NCBI GenBank assembly: GCA_020634855.1 | Contig: JACKAU010000002.1 | Span: forward strand, 310,001 to 374,000 | Direction: 5' to 3' | Length of the DNA: 64,000 bases | DNA from: Anaerolineales bacterium | GTDB taxonomy: Bacteria > Chloroflexota > Anaerolineae > 4572-78 > J111 | In this document: piece after piece, positions 63,468-64,000 of the stretch | How the letters are laid out: each line of letters starts with the position of its first letter | How positions within the stretch are numbered: the first letter of the stretch is position 1 | Program-made: the position numbers and the translations under genes | Notes under the pieces: generated by a model | Database searches by the model: none | What the model was told of the DNA's origin: nothing | The model's input: the letters and a program-made list of their open reading frames with translations, nothing else

Positions 63468-63830
63468 ATGGCAAAGATTTTACTGGTAGAAGATAACGAA
63501 ATGAATCGCGATATGCTATCACGCCGCCTAAAACGCAGAGGGTATGAGGTAATCATTGCGGTCAATGGTGAGCAAGGTTACACGGCGGCGCTATCAAACC
63601 GGCCCGATCTTATTCTCATGGATATGAGCCTGCCGGTTATGGACGGCTGGGAAGCCACCCGGCAAATTAAAGCCGCGCCGGAAACCAAAGATATTCCGAT
63701 AATCGCCCTCACCGCCCACGCAATGGCCGGCGATCGTGAAAAGGCTCTGGCCGCCGGATGCGATGATTACGATACAAAACCGGTAGAATTTCCGCGACTG
63801 CTCGCGAAAATTGAAACGTTCATCCAATAA
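63468..63830 (+). CDS. Stand-alone receiver protein (DivK/CheY-like)
   Basis: A 120-residue receiver with ILLVEDNEMNRDMLSRRL at the N-terminus, acceptor Asp in LILMDMSLPVMDGWEA, Thr in IIALTAHA and Lys in DDYDTKPVEF. It has no output domain. It follows the receiver-less kinase by 96 bases and may shuttle phosphate between it and the hybrid kinases upstream. Confidence 0.93.
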   Translation: MAKILLVEDNEMNRDMLSRRLKRRGYEVIIAVNGEQGYTAALSNRPDLILMDMSLPVMDGWEATRQIKAAPETKDIPIIALTAHAMAGDREKALAAGCDDYDTKPVEFPRLLAKIETFIQ

Positions 63831-63859
63831 TAGTCCATTAAAAGCACTGTCTACCGTCT

Positions 63860-64000
63860 ATGACAAATTCAACACCAGTCAATATCAATCAAGCGGACTG
63901 GTCCCAGACTCCCCCGGCCATCAAATCGCTGGTCACTGAGTCGATCAAGCGTATCGAGCAACTCGAAGCCCAACTAAAAAACTTACCGGCAACGGTTGGG
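63860..64000 (+). CDS. Partial CDS, product unknown (3' end outside window)
   Basis: ATG 63860 opens a frame that runs to the window end (47 codons): MTNSTPVNINQADWSQTPPA, then IKSLVTESIKRIEQLEAQLK. The end looks like a coiled coil. N-termini of this kind occur in IS66-type transposases and in signalling proteins; the visible part cannot decide. Its place after the kinase cluster slightly favours signalling. Confidence 0.5.
   Translation, partial: MTNSTPVNINQADWSQTPPAIKSLVTESIKRIEQLEAQLKNLPATVG

Noticed and set aside
63860..64000. IS66-type transposase at the right edge
   Set aside because: Only 47 codons are visible; the coiled-coil start is compatible but not specific, so no mobile element is claimed.
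1..64000. tRNA or rRNA genes
   Set aside because: No cloverleaf with a conserved T-loop or rRNA core sequence was noticed in the gaps; a covariance-model search would settle it.

Overview
The window reads as chromosomal DNA of a Chloroflexota bacterium, probably from the Anaerolineae or a close relative. This is inferred from content, not from a marker gene: BTAD/TPR regulators, a sAC-like cyclase with AAA and TPR modules, a DUF5317 membrane protein, NHLP-clan small proteins, multi-GAF kinases and many short inverted repeats between genes. There is no rRNA, recognisable tRNA, CRISPR array or complete insertion sequence. GTG and TTG starts are common.

Layout. 1-2.8 kb: the 3' end of a BTAD regulator, a strong terminator, then a 42-codon peptide ORF, an NHLP-clan-like small protein, an unknown small protein and a DUF5317 membrane protein. 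2.9-5.7 kb: a membrane-anchored cohesin-like protein, a GNAT gene broken by an in-frame stop, and an AAA+ ATPase. 6.1-11.3 kb: a RarA-methyltransferase fusion, an SLC13/TrkA-C permease and a class I amidotransferase that seems to start at CTG. 11.5-16.3 kb: an FHA-winged-helix regulator divergent from a Ser/Thr kinase, and a GH3-like exported protein without its nucleophile. 16.4-22.3 kb: rsmG, RNase Z, a membrane protein, a response regulator with its GAF kinase, a small unknown gene and an OmpR-type regulator.

22.4-25.4 kb: a GntR DNA-binding domain fused to a CarH-like cobalamin-binding module, with a good promoter and a GntR-like operator at its own start, followed by a LON-domain protein and a primary-type sigma factor. 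25.5-32.7 kb: a large cyclase resembling mammalian soluble adenylyl cyclase in layout, then hisS-nadK and a TPR/zinc membrane protein. 32.7-35.3 kb is an accessory patch: two copies of a MITE-like repeat around gene debris and a HEPN/MNT toxin-antitoxin pair, then small hairpins and about twelve 41-42 bp tandem units built on a palindrome. 35.3-39.5 kb: a giant SARP/AAA/TPR regulator divergent from a cupin-like gene. 39.7-45.7 kb: a complete mrpABCDEFG Na+/H+ antiporter operon.

46-64 kb is dominated by signal transduction: two soluble GAF/PAS kinases, a GT39 enzyme with an acidic membrane protein, a tiny membrane protein, and a same-strand run of a PAS-PAS-kinase-REC-REC hybrid, an ammonium transporter fused to HAMP-like, PAS, GAF, kinase and two REC domains, a membrane dCache/HAMP/GAF kinase and a lone REC protein. 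The last three kinases share nearly the same transmitter core behind different sensors, which suggests tandem duplication with sensor swapping and possible phosphorelay sharing. The leads I rate highest are the GntR-cobalamin regulator, the Amt-kinase fusion, the BTAD/peptide locus and the palindromic tandem array.
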